From assembly GCA_020881915.1 (NCBI GenBank), contig JAJFPB010000001.1, positions 5,332,001 to 5,396,000 of the forward strand: DNA of 64,000 nt, read 5' to 3'. The translations under genes and the position numbers were made by a program. Within the stretch, counting starts at the first letter, position 1; each line of letters starts with the position of its first letter. Positions 9,677 to 19,648 of the stretch are shown one piece after another. Under the pieces are notes generated by a model that did no database searches, was not told the origin of the DNA, and was given only the letters and a program-made list of their open reading frames with translations. The stretch comes from Paramyrothecium sp. XJ0827. Its lineage: Eukaryota > Ascomycota > Sordariomycetes > Hypocreales > Stachybotryaceae.

Positions 9677-11128
9677 CTACTCGCAGATGAAGGTGGCCTC
9701 GGAGAAGAGCTGGCCCTCCTCGGAGATTTCCTCGTCACCAACCTTCAGCTTGAGGGTTGTCTTGGGGGTAAACTGCCGTAAGACTACATGTCAGCGAAAT
9801 GTCGCACAACCAAACAACCACAAACCAGCGACTCGGCTGTAGCCAGCGTCGAGGACATAAGAAAGAGCGAGAGGAAAAAAAACTTGGGCCATGGCGCGGG
9901 ACGGGCGGCGGGGAAATACGAACCTGGTAAATGTAAGGCTTAGTACCGGCGGCGCCCGCCACAATCGACTTGACGAAGCCCGGCACTTCAGCCATCACGT
10001 CAACCTTGTCTGTGCGGGTGCTGAAGTCGCCCTCCAGCACGCCTTCAACCACCTTGCCATCCTTGTTCTTGCCTGCCCAGGTGAACTTGACCGCCTTTGG
10101 CTCGGGCCAGTTCGTTTCCGGGTCCTCCTCGACGGCGGTATGAGTGGCGGTGCTGTCGCAGTTTGCGCTGATGATCTCGTCATCCTTGACCACCAAGCCC
10201 ACCGTGACCTTGGTCGACCCGTAGGACGGGGGCGTCGTGAACTCCATCAGGACAGCCGAGTAGTTGGGTCCCTGGAAATCGACAAAGTTCCATCGAGCCG
10301 CCGCGTGGTGCGGCTTCATGCCCTGCAGGGCGTACACATACATGGCGCGACCCTTGAAGTCGATCGGTCCGTCCTTGGTGGTGATGCTGCCCTCGGCCAC
10401 GCAGCGAGGCCAGAACACGTGCCGCATCGAGCCCCATGGCTTGGACAGGTCGGTGCCGAACAGCGACTTTCCGGACGTGCCGGCCTGGACGGTTGGCGTC
10501 GTCCTGGTGATCTTCAGGTTGACGATGGATCTCTCGTCGTTCAAGCTCTTGATCGTGTACGACTTGCCATCCTCCGAGAGCTCGACCGCGCAGTCATCCG
10601 CGTAGATCGAGTTCTTGTCCTCGCTGAACTCGTGGTTGCTCAGCGGCGTGGAGCACCAAATGTGCGGCTTGGCCGGATCGCGGGAGTAGACCTTGGAGTT
10701 GAACTGAACCGTGATTCGGATACCCCTGCCCGCAAAGGTCAGCATGGCTGGAACAAGCCGCCGTGGCGTCTAGCGGGGAAACCCGTACGCGACGTTGCTG
10801 TAAATCACCTGGCACATGGCGATGTGGCCACTGTCAGCAAAGAAGTAGAAGCACTGCGTCTCGACATTGGTCGAGTCGACCTGTTGCCACTTGAACTGCT
10901 CGCGAGGGACCTCCGTGTAGGGCGTCGTGGCGGCCTCTTCGGCAACCGACTTGATGGCCGAGGGTCCATAGATGGGCTCCTGGGTGCCGGCGACGTGCGC
11001 CAATCTAGCACGGGTCAGCGGATGGGAGCGCTTGAAGACATATCGGCCCCGTTGGGAGAGCGACGCCGGCTAGGTTGGGAAAAATAATGACAGGCAGGAT
11101 CTCACTGTTGCTTAGCCCAATTGAACAT
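9677..11128 (-). CDS. SVF1: Survival factor 1 family protein (SVF1), 378 aa
   Basis: Four exons: 11106-11128 (23 nt), 10789-11004, 9924-10725 and 9677-9772; introns 11005-11105, 10726-10788 and 9773-9923. The 23-nt first exon gives MFNWAKQQ, and joining continues [17 protein letters not shown], the family's usual N-terminus. Intron 2 was placed to yield [16 protein letters not shown] closer AG would leave a 44-nt intron and add residues absent from relatives. Other family landmarks are [29 protein letters not shown] and [18 protein letters not shown]. The protein has a lipocalin-like twofold beta-barrel architecture. Yeast Svf1 supports survival under oxidative and cold stress and is tied to ceramide transfer from the ER to Golgi. 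No signal peptide; cytosolic or peripheral membrane location is expected. Total length fits filamentous-fungus orthologues. Confidence 0.93.
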
Positions 11129-12695
11129 GGTAGTAATGGTATGTATAACTTCTCGAAGAGTTGACGGGAGCAAAAAAAAAGGGCAAAGTTCTTCGCTGCC
11201 TCTATCCAGACGATTACAGGGCAGAGTTTAGTGTTGAATCAAATTGCTCTGTCTGCCGAGATCCATGCACTGATGGAGCTCTAGGACGGGACTTCACACC
11301 GCTGAGAGGGGCGTTGGAGGGGCAGACAAGCATTTCCAATGACGCCTATATGTGGCTGGGGTGTAGGTGACAGGTCCCTGTTGTGGCTCAGTTCCTCAAC
11401 GAAGGAAAAGTGAGGCAGGCTACTAGTATGGCGCCTCATCTTCCATGAACTACTTTCGCGGTCCGTCGTTGACTTGAAGCTCTGGTGTAGAGCTTTTCAT
11501 AGGCGTCCCGCGAATATGCTTGCAGCGGCCTCATGGCCGAGATCGCATTCGTTTTGCCCGTCCCACTGAGTATCGCCATACATGGCGCCACGCTTGAGCT
11601 TGGTGAACGTGTAAGGTCATGGTTCTTGGCATTACGGCCTTGGATTGACCAAGATGCCCCATCAAACGGTTGACAACGTGGCTATGAGCAAGCCAGAATT
11701 TCCACAGCAAGACGTGACCGAGAAGCTAGGTACTGGCCTGAATTGAACGACACATACAAGTTGGCTGTAAGGCATAACTAAGATGGTGAGACAACGTGCC
11801 TGAAGTTAAGGCAAGCAGCTTACGGATGAGCAGGTGCGTCAAGGGCGGGCGACAGTTGTCGTCGAAGGTACACTGTTGTGGGCTCGGGTAACGGCGGTCC
11901 ATTTCCCCAAAAGGCGCCAGTCAGCAGTAATTATAGCACCAATAATCAATCATACAGAGTGGCTCGTAATCCAAGGCGTCTAAGCAATTTCATTGATGAC
12001 CCCCTTCTGACCCGGGCGCAGGCAAGGGTACCTTACGTTATGCGTGCTGACCAATAGGCGTTCGAGGACCGCCCCCATTCCGTTGCCAGCAAGGCCAGCT
12101 CATTTTAAGCTTTTTGGCGACTTGTTGCGGCGATGTGATATGCTGCGAATGCCGATGCTCCTTCGCTTCCAATTCGGCGCGTTTCTGGGGCGTTAGATGG
12201 CTGTAGGTCTACGGTGAATCTCTTCAAGATCGGTGCTCATCTCGCGAACCCCTATACCTCTAATCTGAATCACGTGTACATTCTTGCCTTTTGCCTTCGG
12301 TCTTTGTCTACCTCCCTACCTTACCTTAGGTAAGGTACCTTAACTGCTTGCACAACTGGAGGTACCTCCCTCCCTGAAGCCTTCCCGTGCCTGCCCTGTG
12401 CAACCCCCCATCTGCGGCTGTCCTGATTCGCCCGCGCAGTGCCTGGCCCAGCATCTGTTCAACCCCCAGAAAAATTGATTGATTCTCTCCGTCTTTGTCA
12501 CCCTCGACTCCAAACCTATCGACTTTGCGCCATCCTCTCCGCCTGACCCCCTTTGCACTCGCGAGCGCTCAACCCGAGGCTTCAACGTATCCACCTTCTA
12601 GCGTCGCCGGTCCTTTACCGCAGCTTCTGCATTTGCACGATCGAATCCCTTGCATCATACGACCTACCGCCTTCGGGGCGCGTCGAGAAGACACA
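11129..12695. other. Intergenic region between divergent SVF1 and areB
   Basis: About 1.57 kb shared upstream region of two divergently transcribed genes. No coding frame is convincing. It contains a near-palindromic TACCTTACCTTAGGTAAGG cluster at about 12317-12365, close to the areB side. Confidence 0.6.
12317..12365. repeat. Near-palindromic TACCTTA/TAAGGTA element
   Basis: Tandem TACCT words run into an inverted copy (CCTTACCTTAGGTAAGG), followed by GGTACCT and GGAGGTACCTCC. It sits about 330 bases upstream of the areB start codon. Confidence 0.7.
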
Positions 12696-14586
12696 ATGGA
12701 AGACGGCCCGCAAATCCTCCCACCACCTTCGATAGACCCCATCTCGCGGCCGAGCTCGACCTCTACATCTGCGTCTGCTTCGTTGACACAATTACCGGGC
12801 ATCTCAACCTTGGGTCCGAACAATGGCGCGTCATCCGACTCCCCTCAACTAAGGTAAGCCAATGAATAGGACAACTGGTCGCGCCGCAAGACGAGATCGC
12901 GAACGAAGCCTAGGAGTTCCTTGGCAGTTTTATTAGATCTGCTGGCTTGCACGGGACAATATATCTTGGACCAGGACTCTGCAAAGTACTGACTGTTCAT
13001 CTGGTAGAGCAACGAATGCGCCCATCGCGCCCACGTATACAGGAGCATCTCCTGCGGCCACAAGCGGTGGCTCGGGAAATAGCCTCGTAAGTCACGACAT
13101 TGTTCATTTATTTTCTTCACCGTCTATGCCACCGCAATTCATAACTATTCCAACCGTTGCAACTAAACCTTCGTGTCGCAACTGGCTGGATGGGTTATCG
13201 AGTTCCACATCATCCTCGAAATCTCTTATCTTCGCAATCTTTTGGAACACCCCTGCTTATCGCCGCACGTCACGTGCTGGGAGTGACGCGCTTTGGGCTA
13301 GTCCAAATCCGGCAAGCGACAAGGTATCGCTCATTCCCTTGCCTTATCACGCTCATAGCGTTATCAGTGCAGGCGGCAAATGGGGCCAAAGTTTTTTTTG
13401 CTTCATCATCCTTATCGAAATCAAGATACCATCCCTATCTATACTCTATCGTTTATCACCCGCCCTCCCGCATTCCTCTCGCCGTACAACACGCAACCGC
13501 CATTATGATGGCAACTAACGGATCTTCGCAGCCGACGTGTCAGAATTGTCAGACGTCGACGACGCCGCTATGGCGACGCGACGAGTTCGGCGCAGTTCTC
13601 TGCAATGCCTGCGGCCTATTTCTTAAGCTGCATGGCCGACCGCGACCCATTTCACTCAAGACGGATGTTATCAAGAGTCGAAATCGCGTGAAGACGATGC
13701 GCCCTGATCTTGCGCCCAAGAAGAAGGTTCGTTTGACCATGCGCCCACTCCATTACTGCATAGACGCAGACACTGACTCTCGCCGGTCCAGCAACAGCAG
13801 CAACAAGCCGCGCAAAACTTCGGTGTCGGAGACCCAAATGCTGATCACAATGTCGCTGTCGCCGCCGCCGCCGCTGCCGCGAGACGTACCTCGCAGAAAT
13901 CTCTCAACGGGAATCACGACGGAATCGACTCGCCGATCTCGCGTACTGGGACACCCTCGATGTACAATCAATCACTCCCTTCGTTTATTGTCGATGACCC
14001 TTACCAGTCGGGCTTCGGAACGACCGATGGAAGAGCTGCATCTCCTATCACCGGCGACCGCAACATGGATGCGCCTCAGACGCACGAGCAGCTGATTGCG
14101 CATAACTCCAGCCTGAAGACTCGTGTTAATGAACTCGAGCTCATCAACGAGCTCATCCGCGGTCGCCTCGGGCAGCTTGAGCAACAAGAAGCGAGCAGGG
14201 GACAGGAGCCGAATGGCATCGAACAGGCTCAATTGCGGTCGCAAGTCGACATGCTACAAGAAAAGGAAGCACACCTGAGTGCTCAGTTGGAGGACAGCCA
14301 CCGCCGCGAAAATAGTCTGAAGCGTCGTCTGGATGAACTTGAACTCGAGCTCAAGGAGGCGGAAACAGCCAAGGAAACCGCGATAAAGGAACTGAACGAG
14401 TTGAAAAACGTGGGCGACATTCATGAGACGAAAGGCGTTGAGGAAGACCTGAAGGAACTTGAAACAGCCACCCAAGCAAATGACGAGGAGACTGACCTAG
14501 AACCTCCTGCCAAGAAGCCCCGGCTGGAGGAGACCGCCGAGGATGAACAGATGAACTACCCTCCGCCATCTGTTGAGGTTTCATGA
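12696..14586 (+). CDS. areB: GATA-type transcription factor with C-terminal coiled coil (AreB/ASD-4 type), 408 aa
   Basis: Four exons: 12696-12853, 13008-13086, 13532-13726 and 13792-14586; introns 12854-13007, 13087-13531 (445 nt) and 13727-13791. The DNA-binding zinc finger spans residues 82-106 (CQNC-x17-CNAC, with TTPLWRRDE) followed by a basic tail ([18 protein letters not shown]). A Gln then Ala-rich linker follows. A long coiled coil at about 236-385 (heptads in [20 protein letters not shown]) should allow dimerisation. An acidic tail carries a PAKKPRLEE basic patch. AreB/NreB proteins regulate nitrogen metabolism, often opposing AreA, and ASD-4 in Neurospora acts in ascus development. 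The role here is inferred from orthology. The frame stays open through the 3' part of intron 2 with an in-frame ATGATG at 13505, allowing a shorter isoform. Confidence 0.93.
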
Positions 14587-15580
14587 CCTCCCGGAGTCTA
14601 ATTTTAAGATGTGCCAGTTGCCAGCAACGCCGATCGTCCCTTTGGCACTGGTGGCATTTCCGTCACTTAGCATCATGACTCTTCCTCTTTTTCATCTTAC
14701 TATAATACCCTCCGGCGAAGGTCATGATGCGGACACACTCCCAGCTGTGGAATGATTCCTCAACTTGATTACCCGAAGCACTACAGCAGATCGTTTCGTT
14801 TCGCAACGTACGCTGTCCGCTTAGTGTCTTCCCCCCCTTTTTTAGTTTCAGCGATGTGGTGTGCGAGCACGGGATGTGGTTGCGGCAGGGGGCTACGCGC
14901 ACTCGAGGTGTGCAGAGATCTAGAGAATTGTTTGGTCTTCACAGGAGCGGCCCTGGAACCTTGCCAAGGCTCGGGGAGTCTGTGAAAGGAGTTGAAGGAG
15001 TACATGGGTAAGATACCGCGGAGGGACATAGGCTTTTATAAAAGTTTGCTGCTTATGGGATTGTACAAGAGATTTGCCTCGCTGCTTCAATGATTCAGCA
15101 TTTTGGTGGACATGCGCGATTGTGCGATGACGAGGAAATGTTCCGCCTAGTACAATTTCAACGCCCTTGTTGGTAGCCCAGAGTCCCATGCGTGCATACA
15201 TGTTGAGTCTCTGCTAGGAACACCGTCAGTCATTGTTCGATGGCCAACTATTGACAAACGTGTTCCTGAGCTCGTATCACCGACTTTGAGTTCCGTCGCA
15301 AAGTTACCCTGCTTGCGGCGAGTGACTCCGAAACACGTCACGTGGGGCACGTCAACGGTGATGCTATACACGCCCTCTCCTCACCTCACCTCACCCTCAC
15401 CCGCACATCACCTTCACCTCACATCGCGCCAAGTGCAAGTGCTGTTTTCCATTGGCGCGGGCGCACTGCCCGAATTGCAGTAGCGCACCAGAATCTCTCC
15501 AGTTTGAAAAAGCAATCTTCTTCTTGCCAGTCTCGCGACCCCCGTTCTGTTTCTCACCCTTCGAAAAACGGCTCGCAACC
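14587..15580. other. Intergenic, H4-variant promoter side
   Basis: About 1 kb with no convincing gene. The last 230 bases carry CACCT-type direct repeats (about 15376-15425) and an ATTGG (inverted CCAAT) box near 15450, plausible promoter elements for the H4 variant. Confidence 0.5.
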
Positions 15581-16297
15581 ATGCCTCCGTCGAAACCCAG
15601 TCGCGGGGGTCCTCCCAAAAGCACTCCCTCGCAGGGCTTTGGAGGTGCTGCAAAGGGACTGGCCGCCAAACGGCATCGGTAGGTCTCGTGGAGACGAGAG
15701 GCCCCCGCCAAGCCGACCGCCCTGCAGGCAGCGCTGACCATCCGAGCAGAAAGATTGCCAGGGACACCATTTCGGGTATAAGTATGTATATTTTCGGTGT
15801 TTAGTCCGTAACGGCATGCGCGCACATGCTAACCTTTCTGCCGCAGCTGCCCCGGCGATCAGGTAATGCATCCCATCTCTGCTCGTCAGTGTTATCGGCG
15901 GGCGTCGCGGACTAACTCATCCGGGGCATCAGACGAATGGCCCGTAGAGGCGGCGTCAAACGAATTTCGAAAACCATTTACGAAGATGCTCGAACGGCTC
16001 TGAAGGAAAGACTCCAGGAGGTGAGAGCAACCCTCGCATCTATCTTTACTTATTGCTAACCAGGCATATCCTAGATATTGCGGTTATGCATCCTCTATGT
16101 GGAATACAGGCAGGCCAAAACCGTGACTGTTCAAGATGTCTGTTCCCGAATTTCAAAGGTCGTCCTGTCACCTACTGACTGACGCCACATAGGTCATCTA
16201 TAGTTTGCGCACCCTAGGAAGACCCATCTATGGATTCGACCCGGAAACTTATGATGGTAAAAAGAAGGCAAAGACCGGAGAAGACGTCAGCCGTTGA
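15581..16297 (+). CDS. hH4v: Divergent histone H4 variant (H4v-like), 133 aa
   Basis: Six exons: 15581-15678, 15750-15781, 15847-15862 (16 nt), 15933-16020, 16075-16137 and 16193-16297. Splices were chosen by phase and by fit to H4: TISGITAPAIRRMARRGGVK and QDVIYSLRTLGRPIYGF align without gaps to canonical ITKPAIRRLARRGGVK and MDVVYALKRQGRTLYGF. The histone fold and KRHRK (H4 K20 environment, K30 here) are kept. The N-tail is longer and Pro/Ser-rich. It keeps the KGL lysine (K12 equivalent, K25 here) but lacks the stretch holding K16. After YGF it adds about 20 residues (DPETYDGKKKAKTGEDVSR) instead of ending in GG. Canonical H4 has 102 residues. A divergent H4 variant gene is known from Neurospora (hH4v); orthology is inferred. 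Expression and nucleosome incorporation are unknown. Confidence 0.88.
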
Positions 16298-16733
16298 CCT
16301 AGATCAAAGAAGGGGGGAATTGCAATGAGCTTGTTTCCCTCCTCTTATACGATTACGAATGTCACGCGTTCGAGGTACCGCCGCAGAGAGACAGGCAGAA
16401 ACGGCGACTGCTGCTGCACTACCGTTGTGGACATGATTTGAATGGAGTTCGGACAGTTGCTATCGTCTACATGGACAAGGAAGCATATTTTGTGAATTCT
16501 ATTAGCTTGATAATATGTATGAGACTCTCGTCAGGCCGACGAGGCATAACGAGGGCTACGCTGGTCACGACGTCGGTTTCAATCACGCACAGAAATGGAG
16601 TTTAGTCGTTCACCTTAATGAAATATGACATTGAACATGAATCATGATTGGGTATCTCGACAAAAATACAACAAACAACAAACCGAAGTGCCCCGACGAC
16701 AACGCTAACCATCCATATCCTAGATACGCCCCA
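16298..16733. other. Convergent 3' intergenic region
   Basis: 436 bases between the stop codons of the H4 variant and the GNAT gene. No coding frame or RNA gene seen; 3'UTR sequence for both is expected here. Confidence 0.6.
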
Positions 16734-18258
16734 TCACATGGAAGTCCGCCTCTTCTTCTTGGTCGCATCCCATTCAGATAAAACATTATGCAGCGCTAGT
16801 GTAGCCTGCTTCTCCTGCCTGCGGAACGCACCGTTGAACATCTCTGGCAACACCATGACGCTGTTAGCGTGCTCTTTGGCGAAACCAACCTCGGCATCTC
16901 TCCCACAGCGTTCCTTCGTCACCCTGACGGCTTCAATGAGAAGATCTCTGCCGACACCTTGCCCGCGGTATCGGAGCCTTGTCGTCCACGCTCGAATAAC
17001 CCCTTGGCCCCCCAGCTTAGGCGCTGCGCCACGGTGGTTCCTCTTTTTGCCCACAGGGGTTGGCGGTGGACTTGGCTTCTTGAGGCGTAAGACGAGTGCG
17101 CCAACAATGGCGTTGTTGAAGCGAGCGCCAATGACGATATCTTCGGTTCCCTCGTCAGACCGAAGCCAGGAATAGTGCATCTTCTCCGCAAGGCCGATGT
17201 AACGACTCGCGAATAAGCGAATGGCGACCAAGTAGCTTGCAGTTACGCCGCAAGAAAGAACTATGGCAGTGCCGAGATCACGGTGCGACTGATAGGCGAA
17301 GCGGTAAACGGAGCTAAGCGCAGCGGCCAACGCAGCGACGCAGAAGGGATGAAAGACAAGAGTGCGGGCGGCCTGCTGGCTCATCTGAGCGACTGAGTCG
17401 GCAACAAGATGCAAGCCTTCAGCCTTCTCCTCCTGACTCTCAAGAGCTTCGAGGTACAGCGGTGGAATGTCGTCCATGGAGACAAGGGGCTCTTCAGCTA
17501 GAGGCGATGAGGCCGATGGCAGCGGCTGAGTGGGAGACGTCCACGGCTCTAGCTGCGGAGTGCTGGGGTTGGAGGACATTGCCGATGGGTTCAAAACCAA
17601 GTTGGCCCTCAGAAATGTGAAGAAAGCTGGACAGAAGTGTTAGCAAGGTAAGACAACAGACATGTGGTCTGGTTACAGCGTCTCACGAACGATCTGGGAG
17701 TGAAGACTAAATTGTGCGAGCTGATACAAACAAAACAACCATATGTGAGATGCCAAGATAAAGGGTGTGAGTGAATGGCACGTCTTGGCAAGTGCGCTGA
17801 TCTCAACACGAATTTGAGAGATGCGTGGCCACGATCAGACTTTTGACACAAAAACCAATGAGGTTAAAAGGAGTTGAATCCGCTTAATTCATCCCAGGTA
17901 ATCATCTCAGGTAGCCGCACCGTCTCCCACATCGCTTGCAAGGGGGGCTTTCGATAGAAAGCATCTCAACGAGTAGAAGCGTTCAACGCAGTCAATGGCT
18001 GCCACGTGGGGGTAATAACCTCGAGGATTGGATGGTCTTGACAAGGGGAGAGCGAAGAATAAAGGCAGATAAAAGCATTAAAAGAAAAGAAACAAAGTAT
18101 ATAGAGAGTCCTGCTTGGCAGGTGTATGACTTACCAGCACTTGTCTTGATCCCAGGCACGGCGTTGATGCGATCGCTAATCGTGGTGTTGTAGTTGTAGG
18201 GATGATGACAGGCGCTGAGATCCAGCTCGCGCACGGAAATGTGGTGACGGGTCTCCAT
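16734..18258 (-). CDS. Membrane-anchored GNAT-like N-acetyltransferase, 338 aa
   Basis: Two exons: 18135-18258 and 16734-17626; intron 17627-18134 (GTAAGT...CCAG, 508 nt, unusually long). Exon 1 (METRHHISVRELDLSACHH) joins in phase to give KTSAAFFTFLRANLVLNPSA. Two hydrophobic segments, about residues 134-151 (PFCVAALAAALSSVYRFAY) and 161-180 (TAIVLSCGVTASYLVAIRLF), suggest a hairpin anchor. A GNAT core follows, with the acetyl-CoA loop YRGQGVGRDLL (residues about 261-271) preceded by IRAWTTRLRY. A basic Pro/Lys-rich insertion (about 224-240) splits the preceding strands, and the C-terminus is very basic (KKKRR). Substrate unknown; I recognise only the superfamily. A further small exon inside the long intron cannot be excluded. 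Confidence 0.75.
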
Positions 18259-19276
18259 GGTACAAGTGGGCGGGTCCCGATGGGCCTCGAAATGGGGGGA
18301 ATCTCGAAAGGTAACAATTAATCCAACGTCTCAAGCTTTATTTCTTTAATCCCACCAGACATAGGAGCCCTTTAATGCGCCTGCGCGTAGGTGATTGGAA
18401 ACCTGAAGAAAAAAGGGAAACCAGAAAGCGACGTTGGAAGCAGACAGGGTTGTAGTGCAGCATGAATGGACGCCTTCGATATCCAAAAAAAAATTAAAAA
18501 ATTTGTTGGCGCCAGTGAAGGGAACAACCGCTGGAGTAGGCAGTTGAGATTAAAAAAGGAAGAATGGGGAAAATAAATAAGAAACGGCCGGACGTCGAAC
18601 TATTACTAGGTATATCCGCCGTCTGTGTTTCTGGCCCGTTAGATCTGTAAGTGGAAAGATAAGACTTTCTCTTGCGCCATGAAGCCACCGGTGCTCCGTT
18701 AAAGGTTCAGTCGGCCAGTATTCAAGACGATTGCACATGGGCCTGAGAAGGCGGAGGAGACAATGGCGAGCGAGGGTTGCCGGTGGGTTTTATGGATGGC
18801 CAGGTTCCACCAGCAGCCAGACAACAACAGCCAATCCTCGCAAGCTGTCCGAGGTTTGGGAAGGGGAAGGGCCTGATAAGGAACAGGCTTCTCAGCACGG
18901 AGAATGCAACGCCCACTGGCTGATGCAGGATGATCTCAGGATTTGCAGCCGGTGGAGGCGTCTGGCTGGTGGTGCTGAACGCTGATTGTTCAGGACGAGG
19001 CCGTCTCTCGCTTTAGGCTTTCTGCAGGGAAAGGTGGACCCGGGACTTGGCTGGACGATGATCGTTTGATGTTCGCTGCCAATTTGTCAGAGGTTGCACA
19101 CGAGAATGTTGCGCATGGCCAAGAGGGAGAAAAGGGAGGAGTAAAGACGTGGGATCGGAAGGTGGTAAACGGCAACAATGGACAGAAACACATACGATAC
19201 GTCGAATTCGAGGCAGAGCCAGGGAATGAGAAGGAAATGCAAAGAAATCGAGGCCAAAGGTGAGGTCGGAAAGGTA

Positions 19277-19309
19277 AGGGAAGGGAAGGGAAGGGAAGGG
19301 AAGGAAGGG
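19277..19309. repeat. (GGGAA)n microsatellite, G-quadruplex-prone on + strand
   Basis: Six GGGAA units in register then GGAAGGG. GGG runs are separated by only two bases, so a parallel G-quadruplex is possible on the plus strand. Confidence 0.85.
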
Positions 19310-19589
19310 TAGGTGGGATGATGGCGTGCTCTCCTGACAATGCTGTACAATCCCCAAGGTAGAGGTCAGGGAAGGTTGTAGACCACAGTACGTTCCCGAC
19401 TTTCTTCATCCTTCTTATCATCAAAGAACTTGCTCTCTCCCCTCCGCCTCCTCGGTCGTCTACGTATCACACTCGTCCCAACGATCCATGGCACTGTGAC
19501 GCGCCGGCAAGCCCCCCCAAAAAGCACGGGCCGCTGCTTGGTTGTTTCTCTCCCACAAGCCGACCAGCGAGCTGCAGCACCTCTAGAAT

Positions 19590-19648
19590 CCCCCGACCCT
19601 CGAACCCCCGACCCCCAACCCCCAACCCCCGACCCCCGGCGCCCCCCT
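19590..19648 (-). repeat. C-run tract; G-quadruplex motif on minus strand
   Basis: Five to six runs of five or more C separated by GA or AA (ACCCCCGACCCCCAACCCCC and further units) end in GGCGCCCCCC. The minus strand therefore carries consecutive GGGGG runs with 2-4-base loops. Confidence 0.85.

Noticed and set aside
9891..11087. 398-codon plus-strand frame
   Set aside because: Antisense to SVF1, whose exons, splice sites and conserved motifs are clear on the minus strand.
16138..16192. Alternative H4-variant donor at 16159 adding seven residues
   Set aside because: Would leave a 34-nt intron, below the usual fungal minimum, and disrupt the gap-free H4 alignment.
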